Shown: positions 9,117-20,230 of the stretch, piece by piece
Layout of the letters: each line of letters begins with the position of its first letter
Position numbering within the stretch: the stretch's first letter is position 1
Source: Isohypsibius dastychi
Lineage: Eukaryota; Tardigrada; Eutardigrada; Parachela; Isohypsibiidae
Assembly (NCBI GenBank): GCA_034696485.1
Contig: JAQIWT010000275.1
Span: 1-25,218 of the forward strand
Direction: 5' to 3'
Length of the DNA stretch: 25,218 bases
The notes under the pieces: model-generated
The model's input: only the letters and a program-made list of their open reading frames with translations
What the model was told of the DNA's origin: nothing
Database searches by the model: none
Program-made: the position numbers and the translations under genes

Positions 9117-12100
9117 TCAGTTGAGGTTAATCGCTGCATTACCCACATCGCCCAGACCAGTGTCTGGGTGTTTCGCTTGAACATGCTGTAAAAGCCGAGC
9201 AGCACTGTTGAACTGAATGTCACAAACGGGACACCAATGAGCCATATAAACAACGTCCCGCTGAGGTGGAATCAAAACTTCTGGATTGCGGTTCTTTTTC
9301 CCACTCGAAACCACAGTGACGACTTCCGGATGGACGCTTTCGATATGAGCCGACCGCCGCTCCTCAGTCACGAACATTTTCTTGCAGACCGAGCATTCGT
9401 ACTTGACCGCTTTGACAACCGGCAGATTCAATTCAGGGATAGAGTAATGAGATTTATCCGGATGAACATCCGAAAGATGGCGAACGAGCTGCCTCTGCGT
9501 CAAGAACCCCAGCTTGCAATCACGGCATTTGTAGACATAGTTCATATAGTCACTAGTCGAATTCCTCCCGGTTCCTCTTCGACTATTAGTGCTCCTCGGC
9601 ATCTTTGGATTATCCGGATTGTGGAACTTTTTGATGTGGTTCCTTAACATTTTCACTTGCTTGAACTCACGCGGACATTCCTCACACTTGTGATCGAATT
9701 TCTGCAATGAAAAGTATGAAGTCCACTTCCACACGCACAAGTAGCCTCGACCTACATCAGTGTGAATAAGCATATGTCTGTTGAACCGGGCGGCTACTCG
9801 GTTTGAGTATCCACAAATCTCACACTTCAACAGTTTTCCCGTGTGCGCTTTCTCCATATGTAGCCGCAGCTTTTTGAATTCAGCGTGGACTTTATCGCAA
9901 ACTCGACATGGATAGGCTCCATCGACGCAGTGTTCAGGAATATGGTCCTTGTAGCTCCTACTCGAGTCGAACGTCTTCAAACATATCTGGCAAGGATAAT
10001 GTCCGGGGAAAAACACATGCATCTACAATAAACGAATCAAGAATCATCGCGGGATTTACAATGGTTTAGATTCCCTACCGGATCATAGCAGGCCAGTTTT
10101 CTGATACTGTGCACAAGTTACGCGTAGAGTTGGTAACAGGCCGCCAGTCAAGTTTTGAATGGAATTAATTTTAGAATATCGAGTTTTAACTTGAGTTTTT
10201 TAAAAAGCTAAGTTTGTACGGTCTTTCATTATTCGACTTTGATTTCAACCGAATCACGTTTTTGGCTCTCATTAAGAATGAGTTTATGTTCAAACTCTGC
10301 AAAGGATACATTCTCGGAATTGATTGACATCTCAACGTCGTGATGACATACAACAGCTCGCACCGCCGCGAAACTTATTTATTCGCCATAGATCACTAAC
10401 TTTTTTGAAAAACTTAAGTTGCATGACCTTTTGGAAACATTATACGTTGTGGTTGAGTTGTTTCAGTTCCGAGTTTATTCTTATTGACTTTAGGCTAGCC
10501 GAGTTGGAATTAGCGTTAGAGAACTCACAGAATTATTAAAACTTAATAACCTTGGTGCGTCTGAAGAAGCTGCCCGCGTATGTTGCCTACCTTCTGGTGA
10601 GCGCTACAAGCTCTGAAATTCGCGAACCGAACACCGCATGTCGGACATGGGAAGCCGCCTTCAGTGACGATACTCTTTCCTTTTTCCGGTTTCATGTACT
10701 TGAGCTGGCCAAGTAAATCCTCATGCTGCGCTCTATAATGATTCTCCAGCTTGGATTTATGGCTAAATTTATCCTCGCAGAACTGGCAGTTGTGGACAGG
10801 CGGCTTCCTGGCGTGACTTTCGATATGGTCTCTCAACAATTCCGGCGAGGAGAATTCTTCTTTACAAGTCGGGCAACTAGGACTGGTAAGATACACTTCC
10901 GGCATAGTCTTCCCGTGGGCGACGCAATGAATTTTGAAACTGTCCAGATCCGGATATGTCGTGGAGCATTCGTAGCATTTCCGCTCACAGCGTTTCCGCC
11001 CAACTTGACTTTTCTTTTTCCTCTGCGGTTTCTTAGCGCCTTCCGTGTGAACAGCTCGGATGTGACGTTCAAGTTTCCCGTTATCATAAAATGTTTTCCC
11101 GCACAATGAGCAAATCTTGCAAGAGTGTCCCTCCCGAAGGTGTTTGTCCATGTGAGAGACCAACTCGGAGAAAGTCGACGCTGTGAATCTGCATCTTGTA
11201 CATTTCTCGCTAATATGATCCGGAAATGCTTCCGGTATTTCGTCTCGATGAGCGAACATGTGGATTTCCAAGTTGTCTTCTCGCTGGAATTTTCCGTGAC
11301 ACTGGTGGCATTGATGACTGAATTTCGGGCGTTTTTTTCCCGTAATTTTCGGTGACTTTTCTGATGCGGTTCGCGCTCTTTTTGCTGGTTTGCGCATCAG
11401 CCTTTCCGACTCTTCCGAAGCTTCGGATTGGATGTCAGAATCTTCGGCATCAACCTCGAACTCCGGGTCTGCGTCGGAATCCACAACTTCATCACGATCT
11501 TCCGACGTATCTCGTTTTCTCTTGCCATCAGAAGATGATTTCAGAATGGCCGGATTGACTGTCTCGTAAGGTGGTGAAACGTCTGCGTTTTCTATAAATT
11601 ACCAAACTAGAGAATTATAACCGGTTTATTTCGATTTCTACCGATTTCTTTTTCTTCAGAGAGGCGCTCCTGCAATCCCCGAATTTCGAAGTCCACGGTT
11701 TGAAGTTGCTTCTTAACGCGTCCCAGCTGCTTCACGTAAGTACCGATGACTTTCTTCGCAACTTTTTCGTCGATTGGTCCGGGTTCTATAAGACAGACTT
11801 CAAGTTGCATTTGTGACTTTTTATCCCGGAAATTTCATACCTTCGTGACTCAAACTCGGCTTTCCTAGGAGTGCAGCGTAATTGTAGCAATACCACACTT
11901 TCAGCTCATCATTCGGTTGGATGTCACTGAGAGTCGAAAAATAGATTCCGCCGTCCTGCTGGTATGCGAGAAGATTTTGCTCCTTTTTACTCGATGCAAG
12001 ACGAACAAATTTCATCCAGTTGCAGGTATGATTAGATTCTAGTGAACAATCCATCCAGCCAGACTGTGTCTGAACAGCGAAAGATGCAGCCGTAAACTGA

Positions 12101-12615
12101 TTCTCTTTTCCCAAAGGAGAAATCAACGGACCGAATATCGTGGAGTGCGGGATAACAACTTTGGCAAACACAGATTTTGTCGATGCTGCGAATTACAGGC
12201 GTTCTAAGTGATATATCGCAAACACAAATAATAACGAAAAAAGACTCGGCTCACCTTTTCCCGGAAGTTCTATGCTTCGAAAAGTCAATTCGTCTGGAAT
12301 GGAACTCAAAGCCAGTGGAAGTGGGGGCATGTCCATGATATGTTTCGCAGAATGGCGAACGCATGGACCATCCAGAATTTGGTCGCATGATGAACACACT
12401 GTACAGAAACGCAAACATCAGTCAACTGAACTGAATCATGGAAACTGGTCCACATTACAGATCGGTAGTTCCGTTTCCAGCAGAGCAGTCACAGTATAGG
12501 GCGCGACTGGTAAGGCCTGCGTTGCTTCCTTATTCGAATTGCTGCTGCTGATGAGCGCTGTCGCGGGTTTCGGTAAGATGCAGCGGAAAGTCGATCCGGT
12601 TGACAGAAACGCCAT
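9117..12615 (-). CDS. Gene B: zinc knuckle, PR/SET and 14 C2H2 fingers, sister of gene A
   Basis: Exons on the minus strand are 12615-12459, 12398-12255, 12185-11841, 11785-11642, 11591-10591, 10022-9756 and 9701-9117, giving 880 residues. Exons 2, 3, 4, 6 and 7 have exactly the lengths of gene A, and phases agree throughout. The knuckle (CSSCDQ with C and H seven and ten residues on), the PR domain and fingers 8-14 are almost identical to A, while fingers 2-7 in exon 5 differ more. Finger 7 is split by intron 5: the exon ends AHQK and the next begins MHVF, restoring H-x3-H. Intron 6 (9702-9755) is 54 bases without an in-frame stop, so retaining it would add 18 residues. Function is inferred as for A: a nuclear DNA-binding PR/SET protein. 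B is the downstream copy in a tandem duplication shared with A. Confidence 0.88.
10023..10590 (-). other. Intron 5 of gene B
   Basis: This 568-base intron splits finger 7 across the exon junction. I see no gene or element in it. Its acceptor-proximal 30 bases resemble gene A, and the rest has diverged beyond recognition. Confidence 0.65.
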
Positions 12616-13355
12616 TTCTCCTGACCGTTGTTGTGAATCATCAAATAATCATGAAGCATCAGAGAATCGTTCGACAAAGGAGGAGTATGGTATATGAAAT
12701 TCAGTTCAGCGAAATTATTTGGAGGGATGTTCACTCACAGATCGGTAGTCCAAACAACACAAGCTTATGAGTGTTTAGCCAATGATAGATGGCTTACAAT
12801 GCATCACTGTCGACTGAAAATTTAGAAAACGCGAAACAGCAACAGGCTAGACAACAGAGGGATCCAGGTAAAGTAAATTTTCAGTTGTTTGACTCTTCCA
12901 AAAACGCAAACAAAATTCATAACGAACACTCGTCATTGGCGTGGGGGTAAGGCGCTGTGACCTCCTCACCCCCTTCGGCCCACGTACCCGTGTACGCCAC
13001 TGATATATCCTTTGTGATCGGGGGCTTCTGTTCCGCTTTCGTTTCTTCCATGATCGGACTGACTTTGACCGACATCCTATTCAACTCACTCAGTTGCGGA
13101 AAACGTTTGTTTGGGTGACGAATCTTCGAGCTGCTGTACCAACGGACAGTTTTGCGCCAGAGTTTCAGAAAATGTCTCAACGTGTTTATCACTCTGTTCA
13201 AATTGAAAACAAAGTACAATAGTCCAAGTACAGTACAACTAAATTTGGATATGGTAGAAATAATCTAAAGACCAACAGAAAACGGGATTCATTTCAAATT
13301 TACAGACTTTGAAGACAACAAAGAATTCCGAAACAGCGATCCTGGACTTGAGAGA
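12616..13355 (-). promoter_or_regulatory. Upstream region of gene B and 3' flank of gene C
   Basis: From 12616 to about 13170 this matches the upstream region of gene A, including TCATTGGCGTGG (12933-12944) and TACGCCACTG (12993-13002). From about 13190 it is the 3' flank of gene C. The equivalent junction on the A side is split by about 870 bases of simple repeats and spacer. A 100-codon open frame on the minus strand (12917-13219) is not kept in A and is not called. Confidence 0.45.
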
Positions 13356-16107
13356 TTAAACGCGAATATCTTCCGCAAACGCAGTCAATCCAGCCAGATC
13401 ATTTCCAGGGTGTTTCGCGTCGATGTGCTGCAACAACCGGGCCGCACTATTGAACTGAACATCACAATCTGAACACCAGTGAGCCATGTACTTAATATCC
13501 CGTTGAGGAGGCAAAGTAATTTCCGGTTCGCCATTCTTTCCATTGTTCCGAACAATAGAAATAATTTCAGGATGAGCCAGTTCGATGTGTGTCAAACGCC
13601 TCTCCTTACTAACGAACATTTTCTTGCATACTGAGCATTCATACTTGACCGCTTTGGTAACCGGCAGATTCAGTTCGGGAACAGAGTAAATGGACTTGTC
13701 CGGATGAACATCCGAAAGATGCCGAACGAGCTGCCTCTGCGTCAAGAACCCCAGTTTGCAATCACGGCATTTGTAGACATAGTTCATGTAGTCGCTAGTC
13801 GAATTCCTCCCAGCTCCTCTTCGACTGTTAGTGCCTCTTGGCATCTTTGGATTATCTGGATTGTGAAACTTCTGTATGTGGCTCTTCAGCTTTGGAGCCT
13901 GCTTGAACTCTCGCGGACATTCCTTACACTTGAAATCGAATTTCTGCAAAAAAACGGTTGAAAATCGACTCCTTCATCTGACAAGTTGCTTTAGTCTTAC
14001 ATCCAAGTGAATAAGCATATGCTTGTGATACCGATCGGATGCGCGGCTTGAATATCCACATATCTCACAGGTCAACATTTTCCCCGTATGCCGATTTTCC
14101 ATGTGGAGGATGAGCCTCTTGAACGCAGAAAAGGAATTGTTGCAGATTCTGCAGCTGTAAGTTCCGTCGACGCAATGTTCCGCACCGTGATCCCAGAAAA
14201 CAATCTTTGAGCTAAAGATTTTAAGACACGCTGGACATGGGAAGTTTCCGCTGCGGATCGCGAAATTCTAAGAATATAACATGAAACGTTACAGTGATTT
14301 AGCTCTTACAACAGTAATGAATAGGTCGTGCTCACCTTTTCGTGATATGTCTTGGCTCGTGAGGTTTCAAATCTTATGTTACAACACGAACATCTAAAGC
14401 CATCCGGAGGGACAAATCTAGCCGATTTCCTCTTCGGTTTCAACTCGCCCATCAGCTCCTTATGAACAGTCCGTATGTGATCATCAACCAGTACTGCGCT
14501 GGTAAATTTCTCTTTGCAAAATTGACAGTTGTAAATCTTGCGATTGACGCGATGGCTCTTTTCGATGTGCTCTTTCAAAGATTCAAAGGAATTGAATTCC
14601 AATTCGCAAGCTGGACATTTGGAATAAGTTCCCGGTCTAAGACCACCATGTGAAACAGCGTGGATCTGCAAACAAGCTGCATCCGAGTATCTCAGATGAC
14701 ACTCTGTACACTGGAACTTCCGCGTATTCTTGTTCGGCTTCTTTATCATAGACTTCGGATTCACGGCTTTCAACTGCTCTTGAAGTCTAGCTTCAGCCTG
14801 TCGCTCTTTCTCTGCAAGCTGCTTTTGAGTCCTCGGTGAAGCGTCAGCTTGTTGAAAGGAAGAGAATTCAATTTCAGACTGAGAACATGACGGTTCTTCG
14901 CCAGATGATCCAACAACATCCGAACTAAATTCCGATACGACGCTTGACTCAAAAGACTGACTAACGGTGCACGTTTCCGAAATTTTTCGCTTCTTTCTGG
15001 TCAGGACACTGAATGTTGGAACAGCCTCTCCGGAAGATCTCTCAGTCTCGTTTTTTCCAACATCTAAGACAATGCGTCAACAATCAAAAGCGGAGAAGAC
15101 GAATTATTTGGCGAATCATTTTGCTCGACGACAAAAACTTACGTGGCTGCTTATTAGACGAAACTGTATAACTGCTTTCCTTTTCCGGAGATTCTTCATT
15201 TTGGTGAGCTATTTGTTTGAGAGGTCGTTTGGCAGGTTTTGCTGGTGATCCGGTAACAAATTTGGAATAATCTGTAACGATTTACGATGAAGAACGAAAC
15301 AACAGTAACATGCCCAAAATAAATACCTTGGAGTTTCAACACAGGCTTTTTGAGGAGATCACCGTAATTCTGGCAGTACCATACTTTCAGCTCATCATCC
15401 GGCTGAATTTCTCGAAGGGCAGAAAAGTAGATCACACCATCTTGCGTGTATGCGAGAAGATTCTGCTCCATTTTATTAGTTGCAAAACGAACGAACTTCA
15501 TCCAGTTGCATGCATGAATAGATTCCAAAGAACACTCCATCCAACCAGATTCGGTTTGAAGAGCAAAGGCCGCAGAAGTAGACATATTCTCCTTTCCCAA
15601 CGGAGCTACTAGCGGACCGAAAATGGTACATTGTGAGATGAGAACTTTGGCAAACACGGCTTTCTGAGACGCTATGCATGAGAACAAACAGTTAACAAAA
15701 ACACAGAAAAGCAATCAAATTGTTACGATTTCACTCACATTTTCCAGAGAGCTCATCATCAACCGAGTCTTCCAGATTTCGCAATACCAACTCATTCGGA
15801 ACAGAACTGATCGCTCGTGGAAGGGGAGGCATATCCATGATATGTTTCGCGGAGTGCCGAACGCATGGACCATCCAGAACCTGATCGCACGATGAGCACA
15901 CTATTGCACAAAGTAGATGAAATCAAAATCTGGTGAATAGTCTTGTGTCAGATAACTCTTGTTTGAATTTCACTCACGAATTGGTAGTTCAGCCACCAGC
16001 AAAGCCGATGAAGAAGAACGTTCAGTTTTTGCACTGAATGGATCGCTTAATATCGTCGTGGGCTTGGGCAGAATACAGCAACTGTGCTCCAATGTGCGAA
16101 ACGCCAT
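13356..16107 (-). CDS. Gene C: zinc knuckle, PR/SET and C2H2 fingers
   Basis: Exons on the minus strand are 16107-15978, 15900-15739, 15671-15327, 15271-15143, 15063-14336, 14267-14001 and 13943-13356, joining to 782 residues. The knuckle is C-x2-C-x7-C-x2-H, and the PR domain (about 98-212) has FGPLVAP, NWMKFV, EQNLLAY and VWY. Exon 4 (SPAKPAKRPLKQ and onward) is unlike that of A and B but matches D. Exon 5 carries a basic RKKRK patch, then three complete fingers plus a fourth (CSCC to TYHEK) whose second zinc-binding His is missing, since exon 6 continues NFAIRSG. Exon 6 adds three fingers and exon 7 four. The last exon is a mosaic: its 5' half resembles A/B and its 3' half resembles D. Probably a nuclear DNA-binding protein; targets unknown. 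Confidence 0.87.
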
Positions 16108-17124
16108 TTTTCCACTTTCTGCTTCAACGCAGACAGGTTCAGCTAAGTACGAGTAGAAGCATTCGTTTTCCTAGGAATAAAATAAACAAGAAGAGGAGAA
16201 CAACGAAACACAAACTTGCGTTGTTGTGATAAATCATCGGCGCATGGACCATCGTTGTCATCAATCCACCCGCTACGTCCGACACCCAGCGTTTCACAAT
16301 AGCTCCCCCCCCCTTCGTTATCCAGTTGTTTAGCCACAACCACGTCGTGGTTCAATTAAAGGTCACCCGTTTGAGAGGTGTGGCTCAAAAACTGGCTCAT
16401 GTTGGCTCAGCTGGAAGAAGTTGGTTGTATGGTACAATTTGAGACTGAATGTGGGGTCTTTATACAACCATGATTCTGATGACCTTTGGTAGCTACTACT
16501 TCTGGGCAGAATGGGTTCAGTACTGTAATTCGTTCAGTAATCGTTCAGTACTGTAATTTACTAGAGAATGTCGTAGATGATGCATGCATTGAAGGTTTCC
16601 AAATAAACTTCTTAACAGGGTGGAAAACTAGCTATGGAAAACACTCTGAAACGCGGCAATCAGGTTCTAATTGCTGTAGTTCAAAGATATGCAATCTGAC
16701 GTTGAGCTGAACAAACAGACCTTCACATTAGCTTAGCGAAGCTAACGAATACATTTCGACAGAGCTCAAAAAAACTTTCGTGGTCTTTGTGGCTTAACGA
16801 GTCCACTTACTGAGATGACCTTTGACAGTCCGCAGTTTAGCTCCAGATTTACTAGGAAGTCGTAGTCAGATTTACTAGGAACGACAGTCTTAGTCTCAGG
16901 TAGCACTCATGAGTGACCTTTTTCTTCGGCTCAGTTCTCGGCCAAATAGAGTTCAGTTCTGAGCTCAGTTCCCTAACCCAAAACTGATTCAACTTTTAAC
17001 ATGAACTCAACATAACATAGACACTGTGCAACATAAAACCCAACATGAGATCGGAATTATTCTAAATTTATCAACTTCAAAGACAACAGAGAGTTCTGAA
17101 GGAAACATCTTGGAAAATGTGGAT
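16108..17124. other. Region between genes C and D with short direct repeats
   Basis: The C-proximal part (16108-16250) resembles the sequence upstream of D, sharing TTGTTGTGATAARTCATCGG and the GCGCATGGA that follows, and is probably the promoter or 5' untranslated region of C. The remainder has no convincing gene. It holds direct repeats of GTTCAGTACTGTAATT (about 16519 and 16544) and of CAGATTTACTAGGAA (about 16845 and 16867), and four copies of AAAGGTCA/TGACCTTT between 16358 and 16921. The 3' flank of D occupies the right end, resembling the flanks of F. Confidence 0.5.
16234..16245 (-). promoter_or_regulatory. Possible micro-uORF ATG CGC CGA TGA upstream of gene C
   Basis: On the minus strand this 12-base frame (Met-Arg-Arg-stop) lies about 127 bases before the start codon of C, inside a block conserved upstream of D. 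If transcribed it would be a minimal upstream reading frame. Whether it lies in the mRNA is unknown. Confidence 0.3.
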
Positions 17125-19941
17125 CTAAACGGAAATATCTTCCGCGAGAGCAGTCAGACAACTCAGATCTTTTTCAGGATGCCTGGCGAAGATGTGCTGC
17201 AACAACCGGGCAGCACTATTGAACTGAACATCACAATCCGAACACCAGTGAGCCATATACTCAACATCCCGTTGAGGAGGCAAGACAGTTTCCGCTTCGC
17301 CATTCTTCCCACTATTCCGAACAACAGAAACGACTTCCGGATGAACCGTCTCTATGTGCGTCAAACGTCGTTCCTTACTAACGAACATTTTCTTGCAGAC
17401 TGAGCATTCAAACTTGACCGCTTTGATGACTGGCAGATTCAGTTCCGGGACAGAGTAAATGGATTTTTCCGGATGAACATCCGAAAGATGGCGAACGAGC
17501 TGCCTCTGCGTTAAGAAACCCAGTTTGCAATCGCGGCATTTGTAGACATAATTCATATAATCTCCGCTTGAATCCCGGCCTAGGCCTCTTCTGCTTTTTG
17601 CATTTTTTTGCATTTTCGCGTTTTCTGGACCGTGGAATCGTTTCATATGGCATCTCAACTTTTCGCTCTGTTTAAACTCCCGCGGGCAAAACTTGCATTT
17701 GAATTCAAAATTCTACAAAACATAATGACATGTCAACACTCTGCTACAGAGCCCAATTCGGATAAGGCGTCGACTTACGTTCGAGTGCACTACCATATGA
17801 TGATTCATTGCTTTGGGATCTCTGGTAGCATATCCACAAACCTCGCATGTCAACATTTTGCCCGTATGCTGGCATTCCATATGGAGGATGAGCCTCTTGA
17901 ATACAGGATAAGACTTGTTGCAGATTCTGCAAGGGTAAGTCCCGTCGACGCAATGTTCCACACCGTGCTCCCTGAAGACAACCTGCGAGCTGAAAGTTTT
18001 CAAACAGGCTGGACACGGGTAGTTCCCGCTGAGAAGGGCGAGATTCTAAGAACAACATAAAAAACGATATATTGATTCAGCTCTTATAACAGCAACAAAA
18101 AGGTCATGCTCGCCTTTTCATGGTATGTCTTCAAGCGTGAGCTTTCGAATCGGAGGTTACAACAAGAGCATCTAAAACCATCAGCAGGAACGTAACTCGC
18201 TGATTTCCGTTTCGGTTTTTTCTGGCCGATCAGCTCCTTATGAACAGTTCGTTCGTGATCTTCGGCCAAAACTCTGCTTCCAAATACTTCTTTGCAGAAT
18301 CGGCAGTTATATTTCGTGAGACTGAACCGATGGCTTTCGATGTGCTCCTTCAACAATTCAAATGACGTGAACTCTGATTCACATGCTGGGCACTTAGAAC
18401 AAGCTTCCGGTCTGACACCACCATGAGAAACAGCGTGGATCTGCAAACAAGCCGCATCCGTGTATCTCAGGAGACAATCCTTACACTGAAAATTCCGTTT
18501 ATTCTTATTTAGCTTCTTCACAACGGACTTCGGAGCGACGGATGATAACTGCTCTGAAGATCCAATTTCAGCCCGGACTTCTCTCTCGGCAGGCTGCGTT
18601 TCAGTCTCTGGTAAAGCATCAGCTTGTAGTTGAGATAACCTTTGAGTGTCAGAAGGAAAACATGACGGTTGTTCGCCGGATGATCCAACAAGCTCAGAAC
18701 CGAGACTGCCCATGACGCCTAAATTTAAATTCTGATCATCAGTGCAGGTTTCCGAAATTTTCCTCTTCCTTCTGGTAAGAACACGGCCAGCAGAAACAAC
18801 TTTTCCGGCAGATTTCGCAGTTTTGTTTTTCCTGACATCTGCGATAATGCATCAGTTAACCACAGCCATGAATGCTGAATACTTCGGTGTGGAATCGCAT
18901 GAAAGAAAAGACGTACCTGGGTGTTTATCCGACGTTGATCTGCTTTTCGTTTCCGCGGGATTTTTGTTGGCGGAAGCTATCTGTTTCAGAGGTCGTTTCG
19001 CGAGTTTAGCTGGTGCTCCGGTAATACATTTTGAATAGTCTGAAATATATTAGGATGAAGACCGAAATGAACGACATCATGCCATTATACCTTCCAGTTT
19101 CAACACGGGCTTTCTCAGAAGATCACCGTAATTCTGGCAGTACCACACTTTCAGCTCATCGTCCGGCTGAATTTCTCGAAGAGCAGAAAAGTAAATTGCA
19201 CCATCCTGAGTGTATGCGAGAAGATTCTGTTCCATTTTATTCGCTGCAAAACGGACGAACTTCATCCAGTTGCATGCATGAATAGATTCCAAAGAACAAT
19301 CCATCCAGCCAGATTGAGTTTGAAGAGCAAAGTCTGCACAAGTCGACATGTTCTCTTTCCCCAACGGAGCTACTAGCGGACCGAAAATGGTACATTGCGG
19401 TATTGCAACTTTAGCAAACACGGCTTTCTGGGAAGCTATCCACGAGAACAAACAGTTAACAAAAAGCAATCAAATTGTAACGATTTCACTCACATTTTCC
19501 GGAAAGCTCATCATCCAGTGAGTCTGATAGATTTCGCAATGCCAATTCATTCGGAAGAGAACTGATAGCTCGTGGAAGTGGAGGCATGTCCATGATATGT
19601 TTCGCTGAGTGGCGAACACACGGACCATCTAGTACCTGGTCGCACGATGAACACACTGAACAAAATAAAATTGAATCAACATCTGATGATCATCATTATT
19701 CCAATAATCGGACGGATCATGTTCGTTCTCACTTACGAATTGGTAGTTCAGCCACCAGTAAAGTCGATGGCGCAGAACGTTCCACTTTCGCACTGAATGG
19801 CTGTTGAGTGATGGCCGGAGTCGCTGTATCAGATGAAGATGTTTTTGTAGTGTAGTTCGCATTGACGGCATTGCTAAATAATATCGTCACGGGTTTAGGT
19901 AAAATACAGCGAAAATTCGATCCGACTGTGGGAAACGACAT
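17125..19941 (-). CDS. Gene D: zinc knuckle, PR/SET and C2H2 fingers, divergent from E
   Basis: Exons on the minus strand are 19941-19737, 19655-19494, 19435-19091, 19039-18917, 18838-18114, 18045-17779 and 17712-17125, joining to 804 residues. Exon 1 is longer than in C because of a Ser/Thr-rich insert (TTKTSSSDTATPAITQ). The knuckle, PR domain (about 123-237, with NWMKFV, EQNLLAY, VWY), linker and finger order follow gene C: four fingers in exon 5, the last lacking its second His, then three and four. Intron 5 uses a GC donor (AAG|GCGAGC) where C has AAG|GTGAGC. Reading through it meets a stop soon after, so splicing at GC is required for the full protein. Its start codon lies 289 bases from that of E on the opposite strand, suggesting a shared promoter. 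Role inferred as nuclear DNA binding. Confidence 0.86.
18046..18113 (-). other. GC-AG intron 5 of gene D
   Basis: The donor on the minus strand reads AAG|GCGAGC and the acceptor TTCTTAG. The orthologous donor in C reads AAG|GTGAGC, so one T-to-C change at intron position 2 explains it. GC-AG introns are a known minor class of the major spliceosome. A sequencing error is the alternative. Confidence 0.7.
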
Positions 19942-20230
19942 CTTCCAAATTTTTTCTACAACGCGGAAAGAGTTCTAGCCAAGTGTTTGCAGAAACATTC
20001 GGTTTCCTGAAAGAATTTCATTTCAAACCGAAAGAGAAAACGGAGAACGAAACAAACACGAACTTTGTTTCGTTGTTGTGATAAGTCATCGGCGCATGGA
20101 GCAGGAGCTTTTGGTATTCGAGTGCATACGCCACTGTAACGATTCCTCGTTTGCGAAGTTCCAGCTAATTTCACTCTGATTTTGAAAATCTTGATGATAT
20201 TAATTTCACGAAACAGAGCTTGAAGTTGAA
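19942..20230. promoter_or_regulatory. Divergent promoter region between genes D and E
   Basis: The two start codons face away from each other across 289 bases. The segment holds TCATCGGCGCATGG (20086-20099) and TACGCCACTG (20127-20136). Both have close counterparts in the same order upstream of A and B, and the first also upstream of C. On the minus strand the first contains the same ATGCGCCGATGA micro-frame (20086-20097) as upstream of C. A bidirectional promoter is the simplest reading. Untranslated first exons further away are possible. Confidence 0.5.

Noticed and set aside
9237-9647. Long antisense frames over the finger exons, also at 3003-3503, 10723-11109 and 4487-5047
   Set aside because: They are mirror frames of the conserved finger-coding exons. 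Their similarity between copies follows from the coding strand.
12917-13219. 100-codon open frame on the minus strand upstream of gene B
   Set aside because: The aligned sequence upstream of gene A has indels that break the frame, and no domain is recognisable. It is more likely promoter or untranslated sequence.
16486-16710. 74-codon open frame between C and D
   Set aside because: It runs across short direct repeats, has no recognisable domain and no paralogue at equivalent places in the array.
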